Source: Kiritimatiellota bacterium (GTDB taxonomy: Bacteria > Verrucomicrobiota > Kiritimatiellia > JAAZAB01). From it: 17,030 bases of DNA. The DNA is taken from positions 1 to 17,030 of the forward strand of contig VSJD01000220.1 of NCBI GenBank assembly GCA_008636095.1, given 5' to 3'. Below the pieces are notes generated by a model. That model made no database searches, was not told the origin of the DNA, and saw only the letters and a program-made list of their open reading frames with translations. Of this stretch, positions 7,775-15,134 are shown piece by piece. Position 1 is the stretch's first letter. Each line of letters opens with the position of its first letter. The position numbers and the translations under genes were made by a program.

Positions 7775-9193
7775 CTACATGCCCGCCTGCGGCGACGCCA
7801 CCTGGAAGCCCAGGTAGCGTTCCAGCGCTTCGCGTACCGGCGCGAGGATATGGCCGCCGGCCACGCTGACGTGGTGACGATGGCCGTTCTGCCCGATATG
7901 CAGGAGTACATCCTGGAGCCCCGGTATTTCCACAACCCCCGCGCACCCGAAAAAGTCCGGGGGAATCGGATCGTTGGTAAAGCGGCCCTGCCCCAGGAAG
8001 AATTTCAACCGACCGGCATCGGTGATCATGCTCCCGAACGTACAGTCACCCGGTGCGATGCGGCCGGTGTTACAGCCAAATCCCTTGCCCTTGCCAATCG
8101 CATTGGCGAGAATCAGGTGATCGCTGATCGTGCCCTTGCCCTGCATCAGGTCGGCCGGCACCGGGCCGCAATGGAAGAGAATGCACTTGTCCTCATCATC
8201 GGCGTAATTATTGTTCCAATCCAGGCAGGTGGCAGGGCCATCCGAAGCCAGGGCCAGCGCCTGCATGGTAACCGCGTTGCCGATATCCACTTCGCAGGCC
8301 GCCGTAATTCCACGGTTATTGAGTTCGCTCAGCACGACGCAGGGCGATATGCCCATCAGGGATTGCATTTCGGTCCAACAGCGCAAGGCAATAGCATCCA
8401 GCTTGTATGCGGCAATGATCTCGTCGAGCACGACACCCAGGCGGACCAGGTTATCGAATGCCGCTTTGGGGACCTGGTGCCAGCAGGCATAATTCCTTAG
8501 AATAGCCGCCTTGGCCTTGTAGGCCTTGCCGCTTGCCATCGTCTTGCGCATCCGGTCAAAAACTTCCGATAGGTCAAGCGTTTCCATCGTAATGTCGGCT
8601 TTTTGGAGTGCGATTTCATCGACCCGCACGGTCTTGAACGCCGTGGTGCGCGCGCCGATGGCGCCCACGACCATGCCCTTGATGCCATTGACCACACGAC
8701 AGACACGGTCAAAATGTTCCACGTTGGTTTTGAATTCTTCGCTCAGCGGGCTGACGGTATGCGGCTTGAGCGCCGTGAATTTAACATTGCACTGGTAGAA
8801 GACATCCATGATGGAAAACTTGCCGCAAAACGCGTCGCGCCGCAGGGCCGGCGCCATCTTGTCCAGATCGTCAGGATAGGCCTGCACGAGGATCGGTACG
8901 CCGGCCTCTTTCAGCGCGGCCACAGCGCCGGTTTCATCCCCGAAATTGGGCAATGACAGGATCACACCGCCGTATTTCCCCCGGTTGCGCCGCAGGAACT
9001 CGGCATAGATTTCCCCTTCCCGCGGCGTTTCCACCGCACCGTGCCGGGTAGCAGCTTTATCCAGCAGGATGGAATCGTGTCCCATGCTTTTCAGCACGCG
9101 CGGCAAATCACGCCGGGCACCGTCCATCAGCGAAGCGGGGAAAAATCCGCGGTTTCCGAAATACAAGGCAAACGTGGTTTTAGGCGCCGTCAT
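7775..9193 (-). CDS. L-fucose/L-arabinose isomerase family protein
   Basis: A 472-residue cytoplasmic protein resembling the L-fucose isomerase C-terminal domain family, whose known members interconvert aldoses and ketoses with a divalent metal. It is shorter than FucI (about 590) and nearer in length to L-arabinose isomerase. The N-terminal half has a Rossmann-like pattern (GVILSLPNFGDETGAV, VPILVQAYPDD). The C-terminal half shows RCWTEMQ (E275), AACEVDIGNAVTM (E301, D303) and a His-rich NGHRHHVSV near 436-444, the likely metal and substrate ligands. An AGGAGG five bases before the ATG fixes the start. A TTGACA with TATTAT-like bases lies upstream on the minus strand near 9238-9268, but the spacing is poor. 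The exact sugar cannot be told; D-arabinose, L-fucose or another deoxysugar are options. The stop lies 2 bases from a heptamer array. Confidence 0.85.
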   Translation of the reverse strand: MTAPKTTFALYFGNRGFFPASLMDGARRDLPRVLKSMGHDSILLDKAATRHGAVETPREGEIYAEFLRRNRGKYGGVILSLPNFGDETGAVAALKEAGVPILVQAYPDDLDKMAPALRRDAFCGKFSIMDVFYQCNVKFTALKPHTVSPLSEEFKTNVEHFDRVCRVVNGIKGMVVGAIGARTTAFKTVRVDEIALQKADITMETLDLSEVFDRMRKTMASGKAYKAKAAILRNYACWHQVPKAAFDNLVRLGVVLDEIIAAYKLDAIALRCWTEMQSLMGISPCVVLSELNNRGITAACEVDIGNAVTMQALALASDGPATCLDWNNNYADDEDKCILFHCGPVPADLMQGKGTISDHLILANAIGKGKGFGCNTGRIAPGDCTFGSMITDAGRLKFFLGQGRFTNDPIPPDFFGCAGVVEIPGLQDVLLHIGQNGHRHHVSVAGGHILAPVREALERYLGFQVASPQAGM

Positions 9194-9265
9194 GTGGTCC
9201 TCCTGGTTGTTTGCAAGCTACGGACAAGAAAATACTTCATCAGCATAATACCGTCGCCTCCTGTG

Positions 9266-10126
9266 TCAATGGCAAAACGACCCCAGCTGGCCCGTCAGAA
9301 ACGCGTCCAGCGCCTGACAATAGGCCGGCGAAGTCAGCGCTTCGCCTTCGTTATGATCGCCGGTTAATTCAAAAAATGTTTTCGGCTCGTGAGCGGCGGC
9401 AAACAAACGTTGGCCTTGCTCGAACGGGATCATTTCGTCGTCCCGGCTGTGCGCGATGAGCACCGGGCAGTGGATCTGCTCCAGCCGCGCAAGGGTGTTG
9501 TAACGGTATCTGCTCAGCAGGCGGATCGGCAGCCAGGGATAAAGCCGCGCGCCCATATCCGGGATCGAGGTAAAAGTGGCCTCCAAAATCAGCGCGGCGG
9601 GTGTGATCCGCTCGACCAGGCCGGCTGCCACGGCACCACCCAGTGATCGGCCGAAGACGACGATTTTATCCGGTGGTGTGTTACGTTTCTCGGTCAGGTA
9701 CTGCCAGGCCGCGCGCGCGTCCTGGTAGGTACCCTCTTCCGAGGGTTTGCCGGTACTTTCGCCATATCCGCGATAGTCGAAAACCAGCACATTGAGGCCC
9801 AGCCCGTGGAAAAGGCTGATCGGATGCAGGCGGTCGCCGATATTGCCGCCGTTGCCGTGGCACATGAGCACCGTACCGCGGGCCCCCTCGCAGGGCACAT
9901 ACCAGCCGGCCAGCCGCGTATCGTCGGCCGTCATTAGAGCAACGGATTCATACGCAAGACCGACATCCGACGGCTTTTGCATGACCGGGACCAGTGGAAA
10001 ATAAACCATGTGGGACTGGCGGAAAAAGAGCAGGATGCATAAGCCGACATAAACAGCCGCCACGATTTTTAAGACCGAAAGAGCGATTCTGATGACATCG
10101 GACATATTCATGGATCGCACTCTCAT
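9266..10126 (-). CDS. Membrane-anchored alpha/beta hydrolase, BEM46/YfhR-like
   Basis: A serine hydrolase of 286 residues. Residues 12-35 or so form one hydrophobic N-terminal helix (IRIALSVLKIVAAVYVGLCILLFF), so the protein is probably anchored in the cytoplasmic membrane; the side facing the medium is unknown. The fold markers are CHGNGGN near 89-95 (oxyanion region), the nucleophile elbow GRSLGG with S161, D230 in HSRDDEMIP and H258 in GDHNEG. This is the arrangement of BEM46/ABHD13/ABHD17-like proteins, some of which are depalmitoylases or esterases; the substrate is unknown here. The start is uncertain: ATGs at 10126, 10111 and 10105 are in frame and none has a clear Shine-Dalgarno sequence. 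The longest is given. It lies 72 bases upstream of the isomerase gene and may be co-transcribed with it. Confidence 0.85.
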   Translation of the reverse strand: MRVRSMNMSDVIRIALSVLKIVAAVYVGLCILLFFRQSHMVYFPLVPVMQKPSDVGLAYESVALMTADDTRLAGWYVPCEGARGTVLMCHGNGGNIGDRLHPISLFHGLGLNVLVFDYRGYGESTGKPSEEGTYQDARAAWQYLTEKRNTPPDKIVVFGRSLGGAVAAGLVERITPAALILEATFTSIPDMGARLYPWLPIRLLSRYRYNTLARLEQIHCPVLIAHSRDDEMIPFEQGQRLFAAAHEPKTFFELTGDHNEGEALTSPAYCQALDAFLTGQLGSFCH

Positions 10127-10159
10127 TCCCGGATGGATTTATGTGTGAATTCCGGATGC

Positions 10160-10306
10160 CACAGCCCACGGCCTACAGCCCTCTTAGTCCGCCTTCTGTC
10201 GTCCGTTGTCGGACATTCGACGTTCGGCGTTGGATGTTGGGCGTTCGACGTTTGCTTCGTTCTCTCGTCCTCCGTCATCCGCCGTCCGTCATCCGTCTGT
10301 CCGTCC
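10160..10306. repeat. Heptamer repeat array, mixed types, overlapping the exonuclease 3' end
   Basis: Three blocks of head-to-tail heptamers are visible: CACAGCC, CACGGCC, TACAGCC (10160-10180); five TTSGRYG units (10216-10250, e.g. TTCGACG, TTGGGCG); and CCGTCAT, CCGCCGT, CCGTCAT, CCGTCTG, TCCGTCC (10272-10306). The last block contains the stop codon of the minus-strand exonuclease gene (10275-10277). Apart from these units, the gap 10127-10274 shows nothing recognisable. Confidence 0.85.
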
Positions 10307-11093
10307 CAGCGGGCGGCGTCAGGAAGCGGCCTTCCAGCGCATCGGCAACGATGCGTTTGGTGTCCGCCGGAAAATCACTTTTCAGGATCCACATTAGAAA
10401 CTTGGGATTATCCCGCACGAGGTCTTTGAGTTTTCGGCCGATATTTTGCACGCCGAAATTGATGAGTATTTCGCTGTCCTGCCACTTTAGTTTACCCGTG
10501 CGATCGGCCCAGGCCGGATTGCGCGGCGGATTGCAATACTTGTCCAATTCGTCCAGGGAACGCGGCAGGTCGGCGTATTTCTGCAACTGCGCCTCGAGAA
10601 CAGCAACCGTGGCCAGGGCATCGGCTTCGGCACCGTGGGCGCCCAGGTGCATTTCGCCGCAATAAAAGGTGAGCGCCGCGGAGAGGTCGCGCGGTTCCTT
10701 CTTGTGATAAATCCGCTGGGCATCCACAATGCGCCGGTTGTCGGGATTAAACTCAACCCCGGCGCGCGCAAACTCCTCGGCAAGCATCGGAATATCAAAA
10801 CGCACGACGCCAAACCCGCCCAGGTCACAGTCCGCCAGAATTTCCAGGATGGCGGCGGCCATCTGCCGGAACGGCGGCGCGTGGGCCACGTCGGCATTGG
10901 TAATATGGTGGATGGCCGTGGTCTCGGCCGGGATGGGAATTTCCGGGTTCACACGGAATACATGCTGTTCGCGCCGGCCATCCGGGAACAGCTTGATAAT
11001 CGCCAGGTCAATGATACGGTCCATCCTGGGGTTGATGCCCGTGGATTCGATATCCAGCACCGCCAGTGGCCGTTCCAGCTTCAAATTGGTCAT
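10275..11093 (-). CDS. DEDDh 3'-5' exonuclease with ExoX-like C-terminal domain
   Basis: A 272-residue nuclease of the DnaQ/RNase T superfamily that would remove nucleotides from 3' ends of DNA or RNA using two metal ions. All motifs are present: Exo I LDIESTG (D14, E16), Exo II RFDIPML (D100) and Exo III HGAEAD (H153, D158). Residues 205-257 (ILINFGVQNIGRKL, NPKFLMWILKSDFP) look like the ExoX-like C-terminal domain found in phage and bacterial exonucleases. The ATG at 11093 is preferred over the upstream in-frame TTG (11114) because AAAAGGG sits just before it and homology starts there. The final ten residues or so (ending RRMTDGG) are encoded by heptamer repeat DNA, so the ancestral C-terminus has probably been replaced or extended. 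Roles in mismatch repair (with nearby MutS) or general turnover are possible. Confidence 0.9.
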   Translation of the reverse strand: MTNLKLERPLAVLDIESTGINPRMDRIIDLAIIKLFPDGRREQHVFRVNPEIPIPAETTAIHHITNADVAHAPPFRQMAAAILEILADCDLGGFGVVRFDIPMLAEEFARAGVEFNPDNRRIVDAQRIYHKKEPRDLSAALTFYCGEMHLGAHGAEADALATVAVLEAQLQKYADLPRSLDELDKYCNPPRNPAWADRTGKLKWQDSEILINFGVQNIGRKLKDLVRDNPKFLMWILKSDFPADTKRIVADALEGRFLTPPAGTDRRMTDGG

Positions 11094-11125
11094 GTCCCTT
11101 TTCCCCTTTCGCAAGTTGCCAGCAT

Positions 11126-11155
11126 ACTATAAAGGAGGGCGGCGCCGCTGTCCAA
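11126..11155 (-). promoter_or_regulatory. Candidate promoter of the exonuclease gene
   Basis: On the minus strand, TATAGT (11131-11126) follows TTGGAC (11155-11150) with an 18-base spacer. The 10-mer TATAGTATGC is identical to that ahead of mutS. The -35 is weak. A leader of about 25 bases with AAGGG would precede the ATG at 11093. Confidence 0.35.
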
Positions 11156-11269
11156 GCCAATCATTGTCAATACACATTATCAATCTACCGTTGACACCTG
11201 GAAAGTAATGTGCAAAATTCTATATATCTGTATGGCATCGGTTGAACATTTTACCCAAGGATTCCAAGC
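11156..11269. promoter_or_regulatory. Divergent AT-rich regulatory region
   Basis: This stretch separates the divergent exonuclease and nucleotidyltransferase genes. It has TGTCAA (11165-11170) and TTGACA (11191-11196), a 6-bp inverted repeat that also reads as a -35 box in both directions. TATATA occurs at 11221-11226, 24 bases from TTGACA, so the canonical spacing is not met. AAGGA at 11257-11261 is the ribosome binding site of the plus-strand gene, 8 bases before its ATG. Confidence 0.35.
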
Positions 11270-12175
11270 ATGAAACCAACCTTAGTCGTCATGGCCGCGG
11301 GCGTGGGCAGTCGGTACGGCGGATTGAAACAGATTGAGCCGGTGGGACCCTCCGGGGAAATCATGCTCGATTATTCGGTGTTCGACGCCATCCGCGCCGG
11401 GTTCGGCAAGGTCGTGTTCATTATCCGGCACGATATTGAAAAGGATTTCAAAGAGGCCATCGGGGCACACTTTGAGGGGCGCATCCAGGTGGATTACGTG
11501 TTTCAGGAGTTGGCTGATTTGCCGGCGGGATTCACCCTGCCGCCGGACCGCACCAAACCCTGGGGCACGGGACATGCCGTTTTGCGTTGTAAGACCTTAG
11601 TCAAAGAACCTTTTGCCGTCATCAATGCCGACGATTTTTACGGCGCCAAGTCATATGACGTGATCGCCCGCTACCTGCAAGCCCTTGCCCCCAATGCCAA
11701 TACTTATGCCATGGTCGGTTTCCAGCTGGTGAATACGCTCTCGGCCCACGGATCGGTCACACGCGGCATCTGCGAGGTGGATGCGCACCACATGCTGAAC
11801 AGCGTCGTGGAACGGTTTAAGATCGAGAAAACGGCTGACGGCGCCCGCTACGAAAATGAGCACAGCCAATGGGTACCGCTCCAAGGCCACGAAATCGCCT
11901 CCATGAACATGTTCGGGTTCACGCCGACTTTGTTCGGGTTCCTCGATGAAAAATTTCCCGTGTTCCTGAAAAAAGCCGCCGGCCACCCCAAGGCCGAGTT
12001 CCTGATGCCGGCCATCGCCGACGAACTGATCCGCGAACGGAAAATCACCATGCGCGTGCTCGAGACACCGGAAAAATGGTTTGGCGTCACCTACAAGGAA
12101 GACAAGCCCTTTGTGACGTCCGGCATTCGCCGGCTGATTGAGAACGGCGTGTATCCGGAAAAGCTGTGGGACTGA
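11270..12175 (+). CDS. Sugar nucleotidyltransferase (NTP_transferase family)
   Basis: A 301-residue GT-A-fold enzyme that should join a sugar-1-phosphate to an NTP to make an NDP-sugar and pyrophosphate. The N-terminal MAAGVGSRYGGLKQ at 8-21 is the nucleotide-binding signature, in the variant with a Tyr and two Gly before Leu-Lys. PWGTGHA at 97-103 and NADDFYG at 119-125 (catalytic and metal-binding Asp) follow. It lacks the C-terminal left-handed helix domain of GlmU/GlgC. The ATG has AAGGA 8 bases upstream. It stands alone and divergent from the exonuclease; no glycosyltransferase or kinase adjoins it, so the sugar and the nucleotide cannot be assigned. The stop (12173-12175) is followed after 4 bases by a heptamer array. 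Confidence 0.88.
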   Translation: MKPTLVVMAAGVGSRYGGLKQIEPVGPSGEIMLDYSVFDAIRAGFGKVVFIIRHDIEKDFKEAIGAHFEGRIQVDYVFQELADLPAGFTLPPDRTKPWGTGHAVLRCKTLVKEPFAVINADDFYGAKSYDVIARYLQALAPNANTYAMVGFQLVNTLSAHGSVTRGICEVDAHHMLNSVVERFKIEKTADGARYENEHSQWVPLQGHEIASMNMFGFTPTLFGFLDEKFPVFLKKAAGHPKAEFLMPAIADELIRERKITMRVLETPEKWFGVTYKEDKPFVTSGIRRLIENGVYPEKLWD

Positions 12176-12179
12176 AGAT

Positions 12180-12355
12180 CGGACGCCGGATACCAGACAC
12201 CAGACGCCGGATGCCAGACATCGGAAAGTAGCCAGCCATCCATCGTCTTCCTCTCTTCTCAGTTGTCTTTCTGATCAGGGCTGTCGTCCGACGTCTGTCG
12301 TCTGGCGTCAGTCTTCTCCGGTCAGCCATCCGGCATCAGGCGTCTGGCGTCCGAC
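12180..12355. repeat. Heptamer repeat array, RGAYGCC type, two facing arms between convergent genes
   Basis: The left arm is seven contiguous heptamers at 12180-12228 (CGGACGC, CGGATAC, CAGACAC and so on). The right arm is ten contiguous units in opposite orientation at 12283-12352, all in one 7-bp register (e.g. GGCGTCA, GGCATCA, GGCGTCT). The outer ends of the arms are complementary at about 19 of 28 positions. The interior (12229-12282) is not clearly repetitive. The right arm crosses the stop codon of the acyl-CoA ligase gene (12336-12338). Confidence 0.9.
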
Positions 12356-13937
12356 TTAGAACGCCCCGTTCGAGTTCGCCGTGCTTGCGCAGTTCGCGCT
12401 TCATGATTTTACCGGCGGCGTTCTTGGGCAGCTCGCTCAGGAAGAAAAATTTGCGGGGCACCTCGTGCCGGCCCAAGCTCGCCAGGCAACAAGTCCGGAG
12501 CTGGGCGACCGTTATCCCGACTCTCTCAGAGGTCGGGACGCCTTCCTTGAGCGCCACATAGGCCACGGGAATCTCGCCGTGCATTTTATGCGGCTCGCCC
12601 ACCACCGCCACCTCACGGACGCCCTCGCACCGGGCAAGCACTTCCTCGATAATGCGCGGGTAAATGTTCATGCCGTTGACAATGATCATATCTTTTTTGC
12701 GATCCACGATGCTGAAATAGCCGTCCGCGTCACGGGTGCCTAAGTCGCCCGTGCGGAACCAGTCGCCGAAAAAAGCCTCCTTAGTTTCCGCCGGCAGTTT
12801 CCAGTAGCCCTTCATTACATTCGGCCCACGCACACAGATTTCCCCAATCGTACCGTCGGGCACGTCCTGGCCCTGCTCGTCCACGATTTTCATTTCGACA
12901 TCCGGCACCGGCAGGCCGACCGTGCCAGACTTAGTCCGTCCACCGATCGGGTTGACGCACGTAACCGGCGAGCACTCGGTCGGTCCATCGCCCTCATAAA
13001 TTTTCTTGCCAAACCGCGTCTCGAACTCGCGCATGACCGCCACCGGCAGGGCGGCGCCGCCGGAGACGCAGAATTTCAGCGTCTCGAAATGGGGCACGAC
13101 GGCGTCCGGCAAACGCAGGAGCGCCACATACATGCTGGGTACGCCCATGAACAAGGTGATCCGCTCGGCCGCGATCATCTTGGCCACATGGAGCGGATCG
13201 AAGCGCGACAGCGGCACCATGGTGCTGCCCGACATGAGCGGCAAAAACATGCACGCCATGGCGGCAAAAGCGTGGAAGAGCGGCAGGATAACCAGGAAAC
13301 GCTCCTCCCCCGGCTGAACCTGCATGGCCTGCAAGGTGCTCCTGATATTGCTCACCAGATTACGGTGGGTCAGCATGGCGCCCTTGGGCCGACCCGTTGT
13401 GCCGGAGGTGTACAAAATAGCGGCCAGGTCTTCTGCCGGATTGAAGGCCACCAGCGGCGTTGGCCGCACCACCGGCACCGGCCCTTCCGCCTCCGCGAAT
13501 TCCGCCCACGGAATATCCTGCGGCGGCGGCAGAGCGCCGATGCACACGCAGAATGCCAGGTCCGGCGTTAACGGCCGCAGGGCGTTGACGGCGGGAGCAA
13601 AAACACCATGGTAAAACAAGGCCCGGGCGCCGGCATCATTGAGAATGAACGCGACTTCCTTCGGATTCAGAAGGAGGTTGATCGGCACGACGACCGCGCC
13701 GGCTTTCAGGATGCCGAAATAGGCCAGCGGGAACCAGTCGGAATTGATGCAATAGAGTCCGATGCGGTCGCCTTTCCGAATGCCCCGTCGGGCCAGCGCG
13801 ACGGCCACCCGGTCGCTAATCCGGTCCACAGCGGCAAAATCCAGCGTGCGGCCGTCAAACGTAATAGCGGGTTTACCGGTAAAACGGCGGGCGCAATCTC
13901 TGAACATCTCCGGCAATGAATGGTGTAACAGCTCCAT
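12336..13937 (-). CDS. Long-chain fatty acid-CoA ligase (AMP-binding enzyme)
   Basis: A 533-residue ANL-superfamily enzyme that activates a carboxylic acid to acyl-AMP and then acyl-CoA. The core motifs are intact: the P-loop YTSGTTGRPKGA at 176-187, GDGPTE at 316-321 (in place of the commoner GYGxTE), TGD at 397-399, the hinge VDRKKDMI at 411-418 and catalytic K510 in NAAGKIMKR. The length fits the long-chain acyl-CoA ligase group, but the chain length of the substrate is inferred. No transmembrane segment is clear. The ATG has GGAG 9 bases upstream. The last six residues (SRTPDA) and the stop are encoded by heptamer repeat DNA. It lies 101 bases downstream of the esterase gene, a distance that leaves co-transcription open. 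Confidence 0.92.
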   Translation of the reverse strand: MELLHHSLPEMFRDCARRFTGKPAITFDGRTLDFAAVDRISDRVAVALARRGIRKGDRIGLYCINSDWFPLAYFGILKAGAVVVPINLLLNPKEVAFILNDAGARALFYHGVFAPAVNALRPLTPDLAFCVCIGALPPPQDIPWAEFAEAEGPVPVVRPTPLVAFNPAEDLAAILYTSGTTGRPKGAMLTHRNLVSNIRSTLQAMQVQPGEERFLVILPLFHAFAAMACMFLPLMSGSTMVPLSRFDPLHVAKMIAAERITLFMGVPSMYVALLRLPDAVVPHFETLKFCVSGGAALPVAVMREFETRFGKKIYEGDGPTECSPVTCVNPIGGRTKSGTVGLPVPDVEMKIVDEQGQDVPDGTIGEICVRGPNVMKGYWKLPAETKEAFFGDWFRTGDLGTRDADGYFSIVDRKKDMIIVNGMNIYPRIIEEVLARCEGVREVAVVGEPHKMHGEIPVAYVALKEGVPTSERVGITVAQLRTCCLASLGRHEVPRKFFFLSELPKNAAGKIMKRELRKHGELERGVLSRTPDA

Positions 13938-13957
13938 GTGTCAAATCTCCAAGTCTC

Positions 13958-13973
13958 GGCGTTCAGGCGTTCA
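13958..13973. repeat. Two-copy GGCGTTCA direct repeat
   Basis: Two exact 8-bp copies sit side by side in the 101-base gap upstream of the acyl-CoA ligase gene. The sequence is related to the heptamer arrays (GAACGCC on the other strand) and may be a small or decayed array. Confidence 0.5.
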
Positions 13974-14038
13974 TATTTTCAACCCTACCCGTTTTCCCGC
14001 CACACGCAAAGTACGCTGATGGCAGTCCCGTTAGTACT

Positions 14039-15094
14039 TTATACGTCCCACGGCTTTTCCGGCAAACCGAACTGCTCGGCCAGCCAGCGATACGCCAGTC
14101 GGACCGCGGCTTCCGTCGGCCGATGCCCGGAGGCGTGATCGAAAAAGCCCAGGGCTTCCGAACGGCCAAAGAACTGATACACCGGTTTGACGGCATTCAG
14201 ATATTGCCAGCTGGCGGGCCGGTCCGCCTCACCCCCGATCAACAGGAATGCTCGCGGCGCCATCAGCGCCAGCACGTGGTGATGCGCCCAGGGAAAATCG
14301 GGACGACGAATGCTGTCGCCCAGGTACCAGGGCGCATCCCAATTGGTAAATCCGAAGCCCAGGCCAAAATCCGATCCCACAACCGCTTTGATCCGCTCGT
14401 CCAGCGCGCCGGTATAAAACGCCATTTTTCCGCCCAGCGAATGACCGATGCAGACAATCCGTTCCGTGTCGATGCGCTTCTGGCTCAGCAGGTAATCCAC
14501 GGCGAGGCTGGTGTCCCAGGCCAGCTTGGCCATACCGGTCCAGCGGGGATTCTCTGAAAGCAGTGTATCCGCTCCCGCCTGCCACCAGGCAAAGCCCTTA
14601 TTATTTTGTGGCTCGGGCGCTGTATTGTAGGGAAATGCCTCCGTGCACACAACGACATACCCCTGCTGAACCAGGTGCCGTCCAAACTGTATGATGCGGT
14701 CTTCGGCAAGGGGTTTCCGTTCCTTGAGATCCAACCCCGCCATGGTATCGGGGTGATAAAACGGAACGACTGCGCCGGGACGCCGGGAACGGCCGACACC
14801 GCGCGGTTCCAGCTTAAGCAGGAGTTGGCGGGTCTTCGGTCCGGTTGCCTGCCGCACAAGCGTGGCTGAATAAGTCGGCTGCTCCCAGTGATCCACGACA
14901 TCAACGGCATGTTCAAACGACCGGAATGATGGTTTGCCCAACACCTGGCGCACCTGTTGAAGCAGTTCGGAGCGCCGGCGCTTCCAAGTCAACCGGGTCG
15001 GTACGACGCCAGATGCAAATATCGGCGCCAGATGCTGATCGTCACCCAAATCGGTATAAGGCGGCTGGCTTACTTGCTGTGAGACGGAGCCCAT
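14039..15094 (-). CDS. Alpha/beta hydrolase, Abhydrolase_7/acetyl xylan esterase-like
   Basis: A 351-residue serine hydrolase. The nucleophile elbow is GHSLGG with S219 and is followed by KMAFYTGALDERIKAVVGSD, characteristic of the dienelactone hydrolase/acetyl xylan esterase-like group. The acid is probably D291 (LIGGEADRP) and the base H324 (ASGHRP). An N-terminal helical region of about 90 residues precedes the first beta strands. No signal peptide is seen. The likely reaction is ester cleavage on a sugar or xenobiotic; the substrate is unknown. AGGAGG 6 bases before the ATG fixes the start strongly. It begins 40 bases after the mutarotase stop in the same direction, so both are probably on one transcript, suggesting deacylation of sugar esters; this last link is inference. 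Confidence 0.85.
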   Translation of the reverse strand: MGSVSQQVSQPPYTDLGDDQHLAPIFASGVVPTRLTWKRRRSELLQQVRQVLGKPSFRSFEHAVDVVDHWEQPTYSATLVRQATGPKTRQLLLKLEPRGVGRSRRPGAVVPFYHPDTMAGLDLKERKPLAEDRIIQFGRHLVQQGYVVVCTEAFPYNTAPEPQNNKGFAWWQAGADTLLSENPRWTGMAKLAWDTSLAVDYLLSQKRIDTERIVCIGHSLGGKMAFYTGALDERIKAVVGSDFGLGFGFTNWDAPWYLGDSIRRPDFPWAHHHVLALMAPRAFLLIGGEADRPASWQYLNAVKPVYQFFGRSEALGFFDHASGHRPTEAAVRLAYRWLAEQFGLPEKPWDV

Positions 15095-15134
15095 TCTGTA
15101 CCTCCTAAAATCCTGTGTATCTCATCATTGAAGA

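Noticed and set aside
7850..8500. A 216-codon plus-strand frame opposite the isomerase gene
   Set aside because: It is a shadow of the isomerase reading frame, which has family motifs and a strong ribosome binding site.
11094..11114. The TTG start adding seven residues to the exonuclease
   Set aside because: The ATG at 11093 has AAAAGGG just before it and DnaQ-like homology starts there; the extra residues are basic filler translated from the ribosome binding region.
11094..11269. A riboswitch or other structured RNA in the divergent gap
   Set aside because: Only short promoter-like hexamers are visible; no long conserved stems, and the leaders would be short.
12180..12355. Could the short-repeat arrays be CRISPR arrays?
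   Set aside because: Units are 7 bp, contiguous and degenerate, with no unique spacers of 25-45 bp and no cas genes nearby.
15009..15037. GCCAGATGC occurring twice inside the esterase gene, resembling the heptamer arrays
   Set aside because: Two copies about 20 bp apart within a coding region are not in 7-bp register and are explained well enough by chance and codon use.
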